Of a DNA stretch of 64,000 nucleotides, positions 38,544 to 47,212 are shown piece after piece (position 1 is the first letter of the stretch; each line of letters starts with the position of its first letter). The translations under genes were made by a program, and so were the position numbers. The stretch is from JBARDN01 sp963755705 (lineage in GTDB: Bacteria > Desulfobacterota > Binatia > Binatales > Binataceae), in NCBI GenBank assembly GCA_963755705.1, contig CAVWKW010000001.1, forward strand, positions 1,736,001 to 1,800,000, in the 5' to 3' direction. The notes below the pieces were generated by a model. It worked only from the letters and a program-made list of their open reading frames with translations, had not been told where the DNA came from and ran no database searches.

Positions 38544-39434
38544 ATGGACGCGATAATTCTTCTCGACAAGCCCGCCGGAATCACCTCGGCCGAGGCGGTG
38601 CGCCGAATCAAGCGCTTCGTCAAGCCCGCGCGCGTCGGACATCTCGGCACCCTCGATCCCTTCGCGACCGGTCTGCTGCCGATCATGATCGGCGAGGCGA
38701 CCAAGCTCGCACCGTTCCTCGAAGGCGGCGACAAGGAATATATCGGCACGATAAAGCTCGGTGCCGAAACCGACACGCTCGACCGCGACGGCCAGGTTGT
38801 CCGCAGCGCGGCGGTTCCCGAACTCACTCCCGAGGGAATGGGCGAAGTGGCTGCGACGTTCATTGGTGTGATCACGCAGACGCCGCCGATTTTCTCCGCG
38901 ATCAAGCGCGAGGGGGTGCCGATGTACAAGCTCGCGCGCAAGAATATTGATATCGCGCCGCCACCACCGCGCGAGGTCGAGATAAAGTCGCTCACGCTCG
39001 AGGTGTCCGGATCCGATCGAATCAAATTCGCCGCGGTATGCTCTCCCGGCACCTACATCCGCTCGCTCGCGCGCGATATCGGTACGGCGCTCGGCACGGT
39101 GGCGTATCTGGACGAGCTGCGCCGCACCCGCACCAGCCATTTTCAGATCGCGAACGCGCTCGCGCTCGAGGCCGTCGTCGCCGCGCTCGAGGCGGGTGAT
39201 GCCGCCGCGCTCAAGATGCTCACGCCGCGTGAGGCCGTCGCCGCGCTGCCCGAAGTGGCGCTCGATGCCGCCGCCGAGCGCCGCCTGCGCAACGGCGATT
39301 CGAGCGTGCTCGACATGATGGCGCCGGTAGCGTCGGGTTATTTCAAGGTGATTTCCGAATCCGGCGCGCTCATCGCAGTCGCCCGCGCGACCTCGCGCGT
39401 CACGGCGTTAATCGAGCGAATCTTCAACTCGTGA
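38544..39434 (+). CDS. truB: tRNA pseudouridine(55) synthase
   Basis: Makes pseudouridine 55 in the T-loop of tRNAs. GHLGTLDPFATGLLPIMIG holds the catalytic Asp; QTPPIFSAIKREG and SPGTYIRSLARDIG are further family blocks. ATG 38544 gives the canonical opening DAIILLDKPAGITSAEAV; the upstream open frame is untranslated. 296 residues. Confidence 0.95.
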   Translation: MDAIILLDKPAGITSAEAVRRIKRFVKPARVGHLGTLDPFATGLLPIMIGEATKLAPFLEGGDKEYIGTIKLGAETDTLDRDGQVVRSAAVPELTPEGMGEVAATFIGVITQTPPIFSAIKREGVPMYKLARKNIDIAPPPPREVEIKSLTLEVSGSDRIKFAAVCSPGTYIRSLARDIGTALGTVAYLDELRRTRTSHFQIANALALEAVVAALEAGDAAALKMLTPREAVAALPEVALDAAAERRLRNGDSSVLDMMAPVASGYFKVISESGALIAVARATSRVTALIERIFNS

Positions 39435-39553
39435 GCGGCTCTTGTCATCCTCACGTGTGCATGCGACTCGCGCGGGAATGACAATCGTCATGCACCTACT
39501 CATACACCCAGCGCTGGCCATAGGCAGGAGCTCGCCTTTACTCAGGGGCGCGG

Positions 39554-39581
39554 CTTTGTTAGTTTCCTCGGATTAACAAAG
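39554..39581 (+). promoter_or_regulatory. Hairpin in the rpsO leader, possible S15 autoregulation site
   Basis: CTTTGTTA (39554-39561) and TAACAAAG (39574-39581) form a perfect 8-bp stem with a 12-base loop 28 bases before rpsO. Ribosomal protein S15 represses its own message through leader structures in many bacteria; this stem is a candidate, not shown to bind S15. Confidence 0.4.
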
Positions 39582-39608
39582 GAACAAAAGGGAAAGAAAG
39601 AACTCCTG

Positions 39609-39878
39609 ATGCCCCTCCAGGTCGCAAAGAAAAAGGAAATCATCCAGGCCAACGCCCGGTCCACCACCGACAGCGGTTCGCCCGAAGTTCAGGTCGCGCT
39701 CCTGTCCGCACGGATCGAGCAGCTAACCGCGCATCTCGGCACGCACGCGAAGGATCATCATTCGCGCCGGGGTCTGCTTCGGATCGTCGGCCAGCGCCGC
39801 CGATTGCTGGATTACCTACACTCGCGCGACTTCGCCCGCTACAAAGGGCTGATCGAGAAACTCGGCATCCGGAGATAG
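39609..39878 (+). CDS. rpsO: 30S ribosomal protein S15
   Basis: Primary 16S rRNA-binding protein of the small-subunit platform; 89 residues. GSPEVQVALLSARIEQLTAHLGTHAKDHHSRRGLLRIVGQRRRLLDYL contains the S15 signature. It lies between truB and pnp in the usual order. Confidence 0.96.
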   Translation: MPLQVAKKKEIIQANARSTTDSGSPEVQVALLSARIEQLTAHLGTHAKDHHSRRGLLRIVGQRRRLLDYLHSRDFARYKGLIEKLGIRR

Positions 39879-39930
39879 GCCGCATCATTTGGCCGCGCCG
39901 CCCGAATTTTTCTCCGGGCAGACGCGGGCC

Positions 39931-39975
39931 CCGACCAGCCGCCCGGCCGGTCGGCGTGCGCACCATCGATGGTGC
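39931..39975 (+). other. Paired hairpins between rpsO and pnp
   Basis: CCGACC (39931-39936) pairs with GGTCGG (39949-39954), and GCACCATCGATGGTGC (39960-39975) is a perfect 16-base palindrome. In enterobacteria this interval holds an RNase III-cut stem through which PNPase represses its own synthesis, so a similar role is possible here. Confidence 0.4.
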
Positions 39976-40034
39976 CCGGCGGGAATATCGCCCGCAGTCG
40001 TCCGCGGCCCCGTGCCTCCCTCAGGTGTCATTAC

Positions 40035-42128
40035 ATGTCTCACAAACTAGAGATTGAATTTGCCGGGCGGCAATTGTCGCTCGAAACCGGCCGTCTGGCC
40101 AAACAGGCTCATGGCTCCGTGCTCGCCCAATATGGCGATACGGTGGTGCTCGCCACCGCAACCTCAGAGTACAAGAGCCGCGACAAGATCGATTTTTTGC
40201 CGCTCACCGTCGATTACGTCGAGAAGACTTTCGCCGCCGGCAAGATTCCCGGCGGATTCTTCAAGCGCGAAGGCCGCGCCTCGGAAAAAGAAGTCCTCAC
40301 CTCGCGCCTGATCGACCGCGCGATGCGCCCGCTGTTTCCCAAGGGCTACGACAAGGAAACCCAGATTATCGTGACCGTGCTCAGCGCCGATCACGACAAC
40401 GACACCGACGCGCTCGCGCTGATCGCCGCGTCGGCCGCGCTCCAGGTCTCCGACATCCCTCACGACGGACCGGTGGCCGCGGTGCGGATGGGCCGAATCG
40501 GCGGCAAGATTGCGGTCAGCCCGAAGATCGGCGAGCTCGAGGAAAGCGATTTCTCGCTGATGGTCGCGGGCAAGCCCGATTCGATCGTGATGCTCGAAGG
40601 CGGCGCGCGAATCGTCGAGGAAGACGCGATCGTCGAGGCGCTGTTCACCGCGCACGAGGCGATGCGCCCGCTGTTCGAAATTCAGGAACAGCTCCGCAAG
40701 CTCGCGGGCAAGCCCAAGCGCGAATTTAAAGTCAAGACGATGGACGCGGCGCTGCTCGCGGCGGTGAAAAAGCACGTCGGCGACGGAATTGGAAAGGCGT
40801 TCGCGACCGCCGGAAAAAAGGAACGCAACACCGCGGTCTATGCGGTAACCGACGGCGCCGTAGCCGCTCTGGCCGAGCAGTTTCCCAATCGCGCGGCCGA
40901 GCTCGAAGAGGCCTGCGACAAGATCGTGCGCGAGCACGTGCGTTCTGAGATTCTCGACCAGCACAAGCGAATCGACGACCGCAAGCCGGCCGATATCCGT
41001 CCGCTGAGCGCGCAGGTCAAGGTGCTCCCGCGCACCCACGGCTCCGCGATTTTCAGCCGCGGCGAGACCCAGGTGCTCGCGACGGTTACGCTCGGGACTT
41101 CGTCCGACGAGCAGAAGATCGACGCGCTGCTGGGCGAGCGCTTCAAGAAATTTTTGCTCCACTATAATTTCCCTCCGTTCTCGACCGGTGAGGTCAAGTT
41201 CCTGCGCGCGCCCTCGCGGCGCGACGTCGGACACGGCGCGCTGGCCGAACGGGCGTTGTCTCCGATTCTTCCCGATGAGGGCGAGTTCCCGTACACGATT
41301 CGCGTGGTGTCCGAGGTGCTCGAGTCCAACGGCAGCTCCTCGATGGCCACGGTGTGCGGCGGCAGCCTTGCTCTGATGGACGCGGGCGTGCCGATCAAGG
41401 CGCCGGTGGCCGGAATCGCGATGGGGCTGGTGAAAGAGGGCGACAAGGTCGCCGTCCTGACCGATATCCTGGGTGACGAAGACCACTTCGGCGACATGGA
41501 CTTCAAGGTCGCAGGCACCGCAACTGGCGTCACCGCGATCCAGATGGACAACAAGGCCGGTGGAATCACGCGCGACGTTTTGCGCCAGGCGCTATATCAA
41601 GCGCGCGACGCGCGGCTGTTCATCCTCGGCGTGATGCACAAGGCGATCTCCGAACCGCGCAAGGATCTTTCCGCCTACGCGCCGCGAATCGTCACGATCA
41701 AAATCAAGCCCGACAAGATCCGCGAAGTTATCGGTCCGGGCGGCAAGGTGATTCGCGGCCTGGTCGAAGAAACCGGCTGCAAGATTGATATCGAAGACGA
41801 CGGCACCGTGCTGATCGCTTCGAGCGACGGAATCGCGATGGAAAAAGCGATCAGTGCGATCCAGGCGATCTGCGCCGAGCCCGAAATCGGCAGAATCTAC
41901 GACGGCGTGGTGCGCAAGATCGTCGAGTTCGGCGCGTTCGTCGAAATCATGCCCGGCACCGACGGATTGCTGCACATCTCGCAAATCTCGAACGAGCGAA
42001 TCCGCCGCGTCGAGGACGTTCTGCACGAGGGCGACGAGATCAAAGTCAAAGTTCTCGACGTCGATCGCAGCGGCAAGATTCGGCTCTCGATGCGCGAAGC
42101 GGAGCAGGACTCCGGGGACAAGAAGTAG
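40035..42128 (+). CDS. pnp: Polyribonucleotide nucleotidyltransferase (PNPase)
   Basis: Phosphorolytic 3'-5' exoribonuclease of RNA decay. Two RNase PH domains (the second with FLRAPSRRDVGHGALAERAL and a DMDFKVAGT motif bearing the catalytic Asp), a KH domain (IREVIGPGGKVIRGLVEETG) and a C-terminal S1 domain (GRIYDGVVRKIVEFGAFVEI) appear in order over 697 residues. ATG 40035 is chosen by family alignment; the upstream extension is leader. Directly after rpsO as usual. Confidence 0.96.
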   Translation: MSHKLEIEFAGRQLSLETGRLAKQAHGSVLAQYGDTVVLATATSEYKSRDKIDFLPLTVDYVEKTFAAGKIPGGFFKREGRASEKEVLTSRLIDRAMRPLFPKGYDKETQIIVTVLSADHDNDTDALALIAASAALQVSDIPHDGPVAAVRMGRIGGKIAVSPKIGELEESDFSLMVAGKPDSIVMLEGGARIVEEDAIVEALFTAHEAMRPLFEIQEQLRKLAGKPKREFKVKTMDAALLAAVKKHVGDGIGKAFATAGKKERNTAVYAVTDGAVAALAEQFPNRAAELEEACDKIVREHVRSEILDQHKRIDDRKPADIRPLSAQVKVLPRTHGSAIFSRGETQVLATVTLGTSSDEQKIDALLGERFKKFLLHYNFPPFSTGEVKFLRAPSRRDVGHGALAERALSPILPDEGEFPYTIRVVSEVLESNGSSSMATVCGGSLALMDAGVPIKAPVAGIAMGLVKEGDKVAVLTDILGDEDHFGDMDFKVAGTATGVTAIQMDNKAGGITRDVLRQALYQARDARLFILGVMHKAISEPRKDLSAYAPRIVTIKIKPDKIREVIGPGGKVIRGLVEETGCKIDIEDDGTVLIASSDGIAMEKAISAIQAICAEPEIGRIYDGVVRKIVEFGAFVEIMPGTDGLLHISQISNERIRRVEDVLHEGDEIKVKVLDVDRSGKIRLSMREAEQDSGDKK

Positions 42129-42140
42129 GCGCGCGCCGCG

Positions 42141-43403
42141 ATGGTATCACGCAGCGTCCTGTCCAACGGCGTCCGGGTCTTGTCCGAGGCGATGCCGCAG
42201 ATGGTCTCGTCAACCATCGGCATCTGGGTCGAAAACGGCTCGCGCTACGAGACTCCGGCCGAAAGCGGCGTCTCGCACTTTATCGAGCATCTGCTGTTCA
42301 AGGGCACGAAAAAACGCACCGCCGCGGAAATCGCCGAAGAGATGGATAACGTCGGCGGCGTGCTCAACGCGTTCACCGGCAAGGAATACACCTGCTACTA
42401 CGCGAAGGTGCTGGGCGAAGACCTGCCGATGACGGTGGATCTGCTCGCGGATATTTTCCTCGAATCGATTTTCGACTCCGAGGAAATCGATCGCGAGCGC
42501 CAGGTCGTCCTGCAGGAAATCTCGCAGGCCGAAGACACGCCCGACGATTTTATCCATGACCTGTTCACGCTGAAATTCTGGGAGGGGCATCCGCTGTCGC
42601 TTCCGATCTTCGGCTCGGTCGATTCCGTCAACAAGATCGATCGCGGACTTCTGCGCTCGTTCATGACCGAACGCTACCGCGCGCATCGCGTGTTTATCGC
42701 AGCCGCGGGCCAGGTCGATCATGAACAACTGGTGCGGGATTGCGAGCGGTTGTTCGGCGTGATCAAGGGCGACGGGATGACCGAAAAAATCGGGCCGCCC
42801 GCCGACCGCCGGTTCGTGATCTATCACGAAAAGAAACTCGAGCAGGCTCACATCTGTATCGGCGGCCCCGGACTCAGCCAGGGCGCCGAGCTGCGCTACG
42901 CGAGTTACCTGCTGAACACCGCCCTCGGCGGCGGGATGTCCTCGCGCCTGTTCCAGGAAGTGCGCGAGAAGCGGGGCAGGGTTTACAGCATCTATTCGTT
43001 CATGTCGTCGTTCGCCGATTGCGGTTACTTCGGAATCTACGCCGGCACCAATCCCGAATGGGTCGATGAAGTGCTGGAGGTCACGATGCGCGAGGTGCGC
43101 AAGGTCGCGCGTGACGGACTGACTCCGGCCGAACTCGCGCGCTGCAAGAGCCAGCTAAAAGGCAACATGCTGCTCGGCCTCGAAGGGACTGAGAGCAGGA
43201 TGAACCGGCTTGCGCGCAACGAAATATATTTCCGCCGCGAAATCCCGGTCGCGGAGCTAGCCACCGGAATCGACGCCGTCACCAACGACCAAATCGTCGA
43301 GCTGGCGGCCGCATGGTTCCAACCCGAAAAGATGGCGATGATCCTGCTAGGCGATCTGAAGGGCAAAAAGCTCGACCAATCGGTATTCTCCGCTCTCGCG
43401 TGA
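42141..43403 (+). CDS. M16-family zinc peptidase
   Basis: Processing-peptidase-like metalloprotease of 420 residues. The inverted zinc motif HxxEH appears as HFIEH in SGVSHFIEHLLFKGT, with the third ligand Glu about 75 residues on in RERQVVLQEISQAEDTPDD. A second, catalytically silent half follows. Genes of this family are often found after pnp. It starts 12 bases after pnp, so it is probably in the same transcript. Substrates are unknown. Confidence 0.9.
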   Translation: MVSRSVLSNGVRVLSEAMPQMVSSTIGIWVENGSRYETPAESGVSHFIEHLLFKGTKKRTAAEIAEEMDNVGGVLNAFTGKEYTCYYAKVLGEDLPMTVDLLADIFLESIFDSEEIDRERQVVLQEISQAEDTPDDFIHDLFTLKFWEGHPLSLPIFGSVDSVNKIDRGLLRSFMTERYRAHRVFIAAAGQVDHEQLVRDCERLFGVIKGDGMTEKIGPPADRRFVIYHEKKLEQAHICIGGPGLSQGAELRYASYLLNTALGGGMSSRLFQEVREKRGRVYSIYSFMSSFADCGYFGIYAGTNPEWVDEVLEVTMREVRKVARDGLTPAELARCKSQLKGNMLLGLEGTESRMNRLARNEIYFRREIPVAELATGIDAVTNDQIVELAAAWFQPEKMAMILLGDLKGKKLDQSVFSALA

Positions 43404-43430
43404 CATCTTTCCCAGCAGAATTTGCAGATA

Positions 43431-43490
43431 CCCTCTCCCTCCGGGAGAGGGCGACGCGGCGCGATGCTTGCGCTTTTTTCGCAAGCATCG
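43431..43490. repeat. Dispersed C-rich hairpin repeat with second stem-loop
   Basis: CCCTCTCCCTCCGGGAGAGGG (43431-43451) is a 9-bp stem; CGATGCTTGCG (43462-43472) pairs perfectly with CGCAAGCATCG (43480-43490) around a T-rich loop. It lies between convergent genes and may end both transcripts. Related C-rich hairpins occur at 38206, 49547 and 49654. Confidence 0.55.
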
Positions 43491-43591
43491 TGACGCGTGG
43501 GTGAGGGTGCTGCTCTGCTCTTCATAATCGCGCGCCGCGCTGAAATCGGTCCCTCACCTAACCTCTCCCTTTCAGGGCGAGGAATTAGATA

Positions 43592-44866
43592 TCACCAGTA
43601 GCGCAGGTCGGTGTACGGACGGACGATTGCCGGCACCTTCAATGTCCATCGCAATGCCCGCGTGTCCGGCTCCGGCCGCGAGGCCTCCATCGCCTGCGCG
43701 ACCTTCGGCAGATGATCGATCGGCACCGCCAGGTAGTCGCGCCCGAGCTCGTGCGCGCGGCCGATGAATTGCCGCAGTATCGCGGCCATCGCTGCTTCCG
43801 CGCCCTCGGCAAATCCGAAATCCAGCACCGCCGCGATCGCGACGACGCGCGCCTCGTCTGAGCCGCGCCGGCGCCATCGTTCGCGCATGTCGCGGCCGCG
43901 ATCCCATAGCCCCGCGCACCCGAGAATTCTCCCCGCGTCTTCGAGCACGAAATAATCGCGCCATCCGTAAACGCTCTTCCACCAATCGATCGAAGGATTC
44001 GCGCCGCTTTGCGCTGGCTCGTTCCAGAAGCCCTCGTCGAGCAAATCGGCGAGCGATTCCGCGCTGTACGGCCGGAACAGATCCATCCCGGCGTGCGTGC
44101 GATTGATAAGCACGGCACACGCCGCGAGGTCTTCGCGCTGCGCGGGACGGATTCGGCGGTCGCTGCCGGAAATCGCCTGCGCCGGAAACTGCGAGATCGA
44201 TACCGTCATCCCGGGCACCACGCCCTCGCGTTCGGGCACGTTGGCGAAGGAACTCGGCACGAACTTCTTCCACCAATTGACCACCGCGAAGTTCTGCGTA
44301 CGCATCAGATCGTACTGGCCGATCGCCGGACGTCCCGAACCCGGCGGGCCCGCGAGCCGCCGCACTTGATCGCCGTAACCCATTCGCCGGTATGCGCGCT
44401 TCACCCTGAGCGCCTGTCCGTAAACCACCGAGACGCGATTTCCGCCGATCAGCACGTTGCGCCGCGAAAATCCGCAGCACGCGATCAGCTCCTGTCCGAG
44501 CGCGAGCACCGGCAGATGCACATTCTCCTGCAGCTTGAATTGCGCGAACCCGTCGGGTCCGCGCTCGACCGTGACTTCCCATTCGCCGATCTCTTCGGGC
44601 GAGTCGGCCCACAGCGCGATGAACGCGTCGTTGTCGGTGAATTCCGCGTCGCGTCCACGCAGATCGCCGGTGCTGAGCCGCTCGTGCCATTTTAGCTGCG
44701 AGGCGGCTTGCTCCGGCGAGAGTCCGAACCAGCTCCACGAGTCGAGCGTCGAGGGCGGAAGCTTGAGTTCGATCATTCGGCGCGCAAGATCGTCGGGCCA
44801 TCCGCGTTCCTTCGCGATCCGGATAATCGCCTGATCCGCGGCGGCAAGATCGTTTTGCTCTGACAT
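43592..44866 (-). CDS. Large GNAT-like protein of unknown function
   Basis: A 424-residue soluble protein. The middle (about 130-190) has VVYGQALRVKRAYRRMGYGDQVRRL, the acetyl-CoA loop pattern of GNAT acetyltransferases (R/Q-x-x-G-x-G/A), and a second less clear GNAT-like half covers about 240-400 (IRPAQREDLAACAVLINRT ... GAEAAMAAILRQFIGRA). A tandem GNAT is therefore likely. It is transcribed alone, convergent with the M16 gene and divergent from dut. Acceptor substrate unknown. Confidence 0.65.
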   Translation of the reverse strand: MSEQNDLAAADQAIIRIAKERGWPDDLARRMIELKLPPSTLDSWSWFGLSPEQAASQLKWHERLSTGDLRGRDAEFTDNDAFIALWADSPEEIGEWEVTVERGPDGFAQFKLQENVHLPVLALGQELIACCGFSRRNVLIGGNRVSVVYGQALRVKRAYRRMGYGDQVRRLAGPPGSGRPAIGQYDLMRTQNFAVVNWWKKFVPSSFANVPEREGVVPGMTVSISQFPAQAISGSDRRIRPAQREDLAACAVLINRTHAGMDLFRPYSAESLADLLDEGFWNEPAQSGANPSIDWWKSVYGWRDYFVLEDAGRILGCAGLWDRGRDMRERWRRRGSDEARVVAIAAVLDFGFAEGAEAAMAAILRQFIGRAHELGRDYLAVPIDHLPKVAQAMEASRPEPDTRALRWTLKVPAIVRPYTDLRYW

Positions 44867-44965
44867 GATGATTCGCTCCGTACCAAGATGGTCCTTTTAT
44901 CAACCGCGCGCGCGAGCGTACAGCCGCGATGCATCTCGCCGCCGATCTGTGCTTAACTTCTGCCG

Positions 44966-45418
44966 ATGGACGAGCCGGCAAACGTAACGATCAAAGTAAA
45001 GCGGCTGCGAGCGTCGGCCAAGATTCCCGCGTATCAGAGCGCGCACGCCGCCGGGATGGATCTGGTGGCCGATCTTTCCGCGGCGATTCTCATCGCACCG
45101 CGCGAGCGCCGTCCGATCCCGACCGGAATCGCGCTCGAGATTCCTCCCGGCTACGAGGGGCAGGTGCGTCCGCGCAGTGGGCGCGCGCTCGCCGACGGTC
45201 TGACGCTAGTCAACACGCCCGGCACGATCGACGCCGACTTTCGCGGCGAGGTGAAGGTGTTGATCGTGAATCTGGGCGAGCGCACGATCGAGATTCATCC
45301 GGGCGACCGGATTGCGCAACTCATTATCGCGCCGGTAATCCGCGCCACGATCATCGAGACGGATGATCTCGGCGATACCGCGCGAGGCTCCGGCGGCTTC
45401 GGCCACACCGGCCGCTGA
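44966..45418 (+). CDS. dut: dUTP diphosphatase
   Basis: Hydrolyses dUTP to dUMP and keeps uracil out of DNA. All five trimeric dUTPase motifs are visible: AAGMDLVADL, PRSGRA, GTIDADFRGEV, GDRIAQLIIAPV and RGSGGFGHTG at the C-terminus. 150 residues, standard length. Monocistronic in appearance. Confidence 0.95.
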   Translation: MDEPANVTIKVKRLRASAKIPAYQSAHAAGMDLVADLSAAILIAPRERRPIPTGIALEIPPGYEGQVRPRSGRALADGLTLVNTPGTIDADFRGEVKVLIVNLGERTIEIHPGDRIAQLIIAPVIRATIIETDDLGDTARGSGGFGHTGR

Positions 45419-45525
45419 CTCCGCGCCACCGACCGGCGCCGCGCGGGTCAATACGTACCTATACGTATCGGTGCGCGAGTCTTTTCTCTGGCTTTGGCGA
45501 GTTTCATTTTGTCAAAATTGAGCGC

Positions 45526-46872
45526 TTGCCGATTGCCAGGAACATATCGGCGTATCTGCCGGCTGCCACGAGCGGACGCGTGAGAAAGCTCGCACTGCTT
45601 GCGATGGTTATTGTTTCGGCGGTTTACGCACAGGCCTGCGACCCCTGCGGTAGTTGCAAAAGCAAATCCCCGGTCACCCCGACAGCCACCCCGAGTGGAG
45701 TGCCGACTCCCACACCGAGCGTAATCCCGACCCCGACTCCCACCGGCATCATTACTCCGACTGCTACTCCGACCTGCGTTGTCGGCGTCCCGACAACCAC
45801 GGGATCGTTGCTCGTCACCGACAGCGGCAATCAACGGGTGCTCGAGTTCCTGCCGCCATTCACGATCGGGATGAGTGCGAGCGTGGTCTTCGGCCAGCCC
45901 AACTTCACCAGCTCGGGCCAGAACGTAACGCAAAGCGGAATGGGAAATCCCGAAGCGACCGCATTCGACGAGTTCGGAAATCTCTGGGCGGGAGATTTCT
46001 ACTTCGGCCGCGTGATCGATTTTGTGCCGCCGTTCAGCAACGGGATGGACGCCGGCAAGGTAATCGGCCAGCAGAATTTCACGACCAACGGCGGTTCGAG
46101 CGGAATACCAGCGTCGCGCAGCAACATGAACAACGTGGTCGGGGTAGCGTTCGACGCGGCCTGCAGGCTGTGGGCGGGCGACTTCGACAACAACCGCATC
46201 CTCGGGTTCGCGCCGCCGTTCAGCAACGGGATGAACGCGAGCCTGGTCATCGGTCAGACCAATTTCACCGCGACCGGCGCCGCGACCACGGCCAACGGCT
46301 TCAATCTGCCGCAATTCTTCACCTTCGATCCGGCCGGCAACCTGTGGGTGGCCGACTACTCGAACAATCGCGTGCTCGAATTTACCGCGCCGTTCTCCAA
46401 CGGAGAGAGCGCGAGCCGCGTCATCGGCCAAAGCAACTTCACCTCGGGCGCAGGCGGTACCTCGCAGAACACGCTCTCGGCTCCGTTCGGGGTGGCATTC
46501 GATCCGGACGGCGATCTGTGGGTGGCGGATTCAGCGAATCTACGCGCGCTCGAGTTCGTGCCGCCCTTCACCAACGGCATGAACGCGAGCGTAGTCATCG
46601 GACAGGCGAACTTCACCAGTGCGAATTCGGTCACCACCCAAAATGGATTGGCGAGCGCATCGGATGTGAAGTTCGACAGCGCCGGAAATCTTTATGTCGC
46701 CGATCCCAACAACAACCGTGTGCTCATCTACAACCCGAACGTCGGAGGGCCGAAGTTCACCAACGGGATGAACGCCAGCGTCGTGATCGGACAGCAGAAT
46801 TTCATCACTGCGACCGCCGCGACTTCCGCCGGCGGCATGAGAGGGCCGCTCGGCGTCACGATCGGCCCCTGA
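45526..46872 (+). CDS. Secreted NHL-repeat beta-propeller protein
   Basis: A 448-residue exported protein. A signal segment RKLALLAMVIVSAVYAQACDPC ends in a Cys that could be lipidated. Next is a Pro/Thr-rich linker (about residues 48-85), then NHL-type propeller blades with the recurring words NRVLEF, PFSNGMNAS, VIGQxNF and DPAGNLWVADxxNNR at a spacing of about 55-60 residues. Such propellers bind proteins or ligands at the surface. The in-frame GTG at 45580 would begin directly before the signal and is a good alternative start. Confidence 0.8.
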   Translation: MPIARNISAYLPAATSGRVRKLALLAMVIVSAVYAQACDPCGSCKSKSPVTPTATPSGVPTPTPSVIPTPTPTGIITPTATPTCVVGVPTTTGSLLVTDSGNQRVLEFLPPFTIGMSASVVFGQPNFTSSGQNVTQSGMGNPEATAFDEFGNLWAGDFYFGRVIDFVPPFSNGMDAGKVIGQQNFTTNGGSSGIPASRSNMNNVVGVAFDAACRLWAGDFDNNRILGFAPPFSNGMNASLVIGQTNFTATGAATTANGFNLPQFFTFDPAGNLWVADYSNNRVLEFTAPFSNGESASRVIGQSNFTSGAGGTSQNTLSAPFGVAFDPDGDLWVADSANLRALEFVPPFTNGMNASVVIGQANFTSANSVTTQNGLASASDVKFDSAGNLYVADPNNNRVLIYNPNVGGPKFTNGMNASVVIGQQNFITATAATSAGGMRGPLGVTIGP

Positions 46873-47212
46873 TTGGCGTCGCAGCGCGCGATCTCCTTTC
46901 ATCGATTTTTGCTCTGTATGGCGATGCCCTTACTCAGCCGCCGTATCTGCGCTAGAATGTTCGGGTGAAGCAACTGCTTCCACCGCCCTTCGCGACGCCC
47001 CCGGAAATCACGAGCATCATCTCGCGGCTCGACTATAGCTGTGGCAATCAGATGTGGTTCGCAGAATGCGAAAATTACCAAACAAACCCAAATAGTTTTG
47101 GATTATCTGGCTCATATTTAAGAGCTATTTCAATATGTTATAAGCTGTTTGCCTATTCATTAGGCAAAAAATCACCCGACCAAATTAGCGCTTCGCGTGG
47201 CTTTGTCCAGCC
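46873..47212 (+). other. 340-bp AT-rich leader of purB with two inverted repeats
   Basis: The part from about 47070 to 47180 is markedly AT-richer than the rest of the window. TTCGCA-GAA-TGCGAA (47058-47072) and TTTGCCTA-TTCAT-TAGGCAAA (47148-47168) are perfect inverted repeats upstream of the purine operon. An 83-codon frame from GTG 46965 crosses it but has no convincing features and is not called as a gene. Confidence 0.5.

Noticed and set aside
40164..41486. 440-codon open frame on the minus strand opposite pnp
   Set aside because: Same low-complexity Arg/His/Asp composition and lies entirely opposite a confirmed gene.
45654..46955. 433-codon frame overlapping the NHL-repeat gene on the plus strand
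   Set aside because: Very Arg/His-rich second frame of a repetitive gene; the NHL frame has signal peptide and repeat logic.
47148..47168. TTTGCCTA hairpin as a terminator for the upstream gene
   Set aside because: It is followed by A residues, not T residues, on the plus strand, and the upstream gene ends about 280 bases earlier.
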